Source of the DNA: Pseudomonadota bacterium
GTDB lineage: Bacteria > Pseudomonadota > Gammaproteobacteria > Xanthomonadales > Rhodanobacteraceae
DNA: 15,655 nt
Reading direction: 5' to 3'
NCBI GenBank assembly: GCA_021787175.1
Contig: JAJYMF010000223.1
Coordinates: 1-15,655 of the forward strand
Shown: in pieces, positions 14,917 through 15,655 of the stretch
Position numbering within the stretch: position 1 is the stretch's first letter
How the letters are laid out: every line of letters starts with the position of its first letter
Program-made: the position numbers and the translations under genes
The notes under the pieces: generated by a model
What the model saw: only the letters and a program-made list of their open reading frames with translations
Database searches by the model: none
Told to the model about the DNA's origin: nothing

Positions 14917-14918
14917 GC

Positions 14919-15655
14919 TCAAGGCCTCACGATGTGGCTCGCGCCGTCAAACGCATTGCGGTAGAGCCGCTCCACGGCGAGCGGCGCGTAGCGCAGGCTC
15001 AGGGAAAGCAGCACCACCGCGACCGCGATCTTCAAGGGCAGCGCGAGGAAATAGACGTTCGCCTGCGGCATCGAACGCGAGGCCAGCGAGACCGCGAGGT
15101 CGATGCTGAACAGGCCGAGCATCACCGGTGCCACGACGGCAAGGCCGAGCAGAAACTGCGATCCCAGCAGGGCGAGAAAGCCGCCGTCGGCGGAGAACGT
15201 GTACCCGGCTCCCAAGGGCACCAGCGCGATGGAGGCCACCAGGCCGCGGGCAAGCAGCCGGTCCAGGCCGGTGCTGAAGAAGATCGCGACCCCAACCAGA
15301 CTCAACGTGCGTCCGACGATGGCTTCCTGGGTCTGGGTGCCGGGATTCAGAAGGCTTGCCGCGCCGAAGCCAGCCTGCAGATCAATCAGGCGTCCGGCGA
15401 AGTCCAGTGCGGCGCCGGGCAGCACGACAGCGAGGCTGAGCGCGAGGCCGAGCAGGGCCTCGCGCATGCCCATCACCACCAACGTGGCAGGGTGGCCGAA
15501 CGCTGCCGCCATCGGAGTGACGACGGTTGTGGCGAGCGCAAGCGCGGCGAGCGCCATGGTCAGCGCCACGCGCGCCATCAGCGGCGCCCAGGCGAACGGG
15601 GTGATGGAGGGCAGCAGCAACGCGGGACCGAAGCGCATCATCGCCAGCACGAACG
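14919..15655 (-). CDS. fliR: Flagellar export gate protein FliR (N-terminus cut by window edge)
   Basis: FliR is an integral membrane subunit of the export-gate core, together with FliP and FliQ, which would be expected just upstream outside the window. The frame is open to the right edge and about 245 codons are visible. Recognisable blocks are VLPGAALDFAGRLIDLQAGF, then GAASLLNPGTQTQEAIVGRT, matching the GxLIxxQxGLGFASxxDP pattern of FliR, followed by LSLVGVAIFFSTGLDRLLAR. The end contains FSIDLAVSLASRSMPQANVY and FLALPLKIAVAVVLLSLSLR, also typical. The visible N-terminal part (FVLAMMRFGPALLLPSITPF) corresponds to the first helix, so about 10-20 residues are missing. A GTG at 15648-15650 is unlikely to be the true start. 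Confidence 0.95.
   Translation of the reverse strand, partial: FVLAMMRFGPALLLPSITPFAWAPLMARVALTMALAALALATTVVTPMAAAFGHPATLVVMGMREALLGLALSLAVVLPGAALDFAGRLIDLQAGFGAASLLNPGTQTQEAIVGRTLSLVGVAIFFSTGLDRLLARGLVASIALVPLGAGYTFSADGGFLALLGSQFLLGLAVVAPVMLGLFSIDLAVSLASRSMPQANVYFLALPLKIAVAVVLLSLSLRYAPLAVERLYRNAFDGASHIVRP

Noticed and set aside
13858..14964. A 368-codon open frame on the plus strand
   Set aside because: Antisense to flhB over its full length; the composition follows the third-position GC bias of flhB.

Overview
This window is one uninterrupted block of flagellar export, basal-body, rod and hook genes. All of them read on the minus strand, so transcription runs from the right end of the window to the left. 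The sequence is G+C-rich (roughly two thirds by eye). The presence of genes for the P ring (flgI), the L ring (flgH) and the periplasmic chaperone flgA means the host has an outer membrane. A high-GC proteobacterium or a similar diderm such as an acidobacterium is the best guess; the sequence alone does not fix the species.

In transcription order the window reads: fliR (start cut by the window edge), flhB, flhA, flgF, flgG, flgA, flgH, flgI, flgB, flgC, fliE, fliF, a short FliG-like gene in the fliG position, fliH, fliI, fliJ, a proline-rich gene in the fliK position, flgD, and flgE (end cut by the window edge). Neighbouring genes overlap by 1 to 17 bases or are separated by at most 19 bases. 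There is therefore no room for internal promoters or terminators, and I see no RNA genes, repeats, mobile elements or CRISPR arrays. No gene-free stretch exceeds 19 bases.

Functionally, FlhA, FlhB and FliR form part of the membrane export gate. FliH, FliI and FliJ form the ATPase complex. FliF is the MS ring, and FliE, FlgB, FlgC, FlgF and FlgG form the rod. FlgA, FlgH and FlgI make the P and L rings, while FlgD and FlgE build the hook. The segment flgB-flgC-fliE-fliF-fliG-fliH-fliI-fliJ-fliK-flgD-flgE follows the order familiar from the Bacillus fla/che operon. It is combined here with a flgF-flgG-flgA-flgH-flgI block typical of diderms.

Several components depart from the textbook. The gene in the fliG slot encodes only 158 residues, resembling the FliF-binding end of FliG and lacking the torque-generating C-terminal domain. 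FliF has a short cytoplasmic tail. FlgB and FlgC have lost the usual rod signature, while FlgE, FlgF and FlgG keep it. FlgH has no lipobox cysteine. FliK has no recognisable C-terminal hook domain, FlgD is short, and no flgJ is found after flgI. Together these suggest a divergent, possibly secondary flagellar system, or a flagellum-derived secretion apparatus with an altered or absent motor. That last point is inference.
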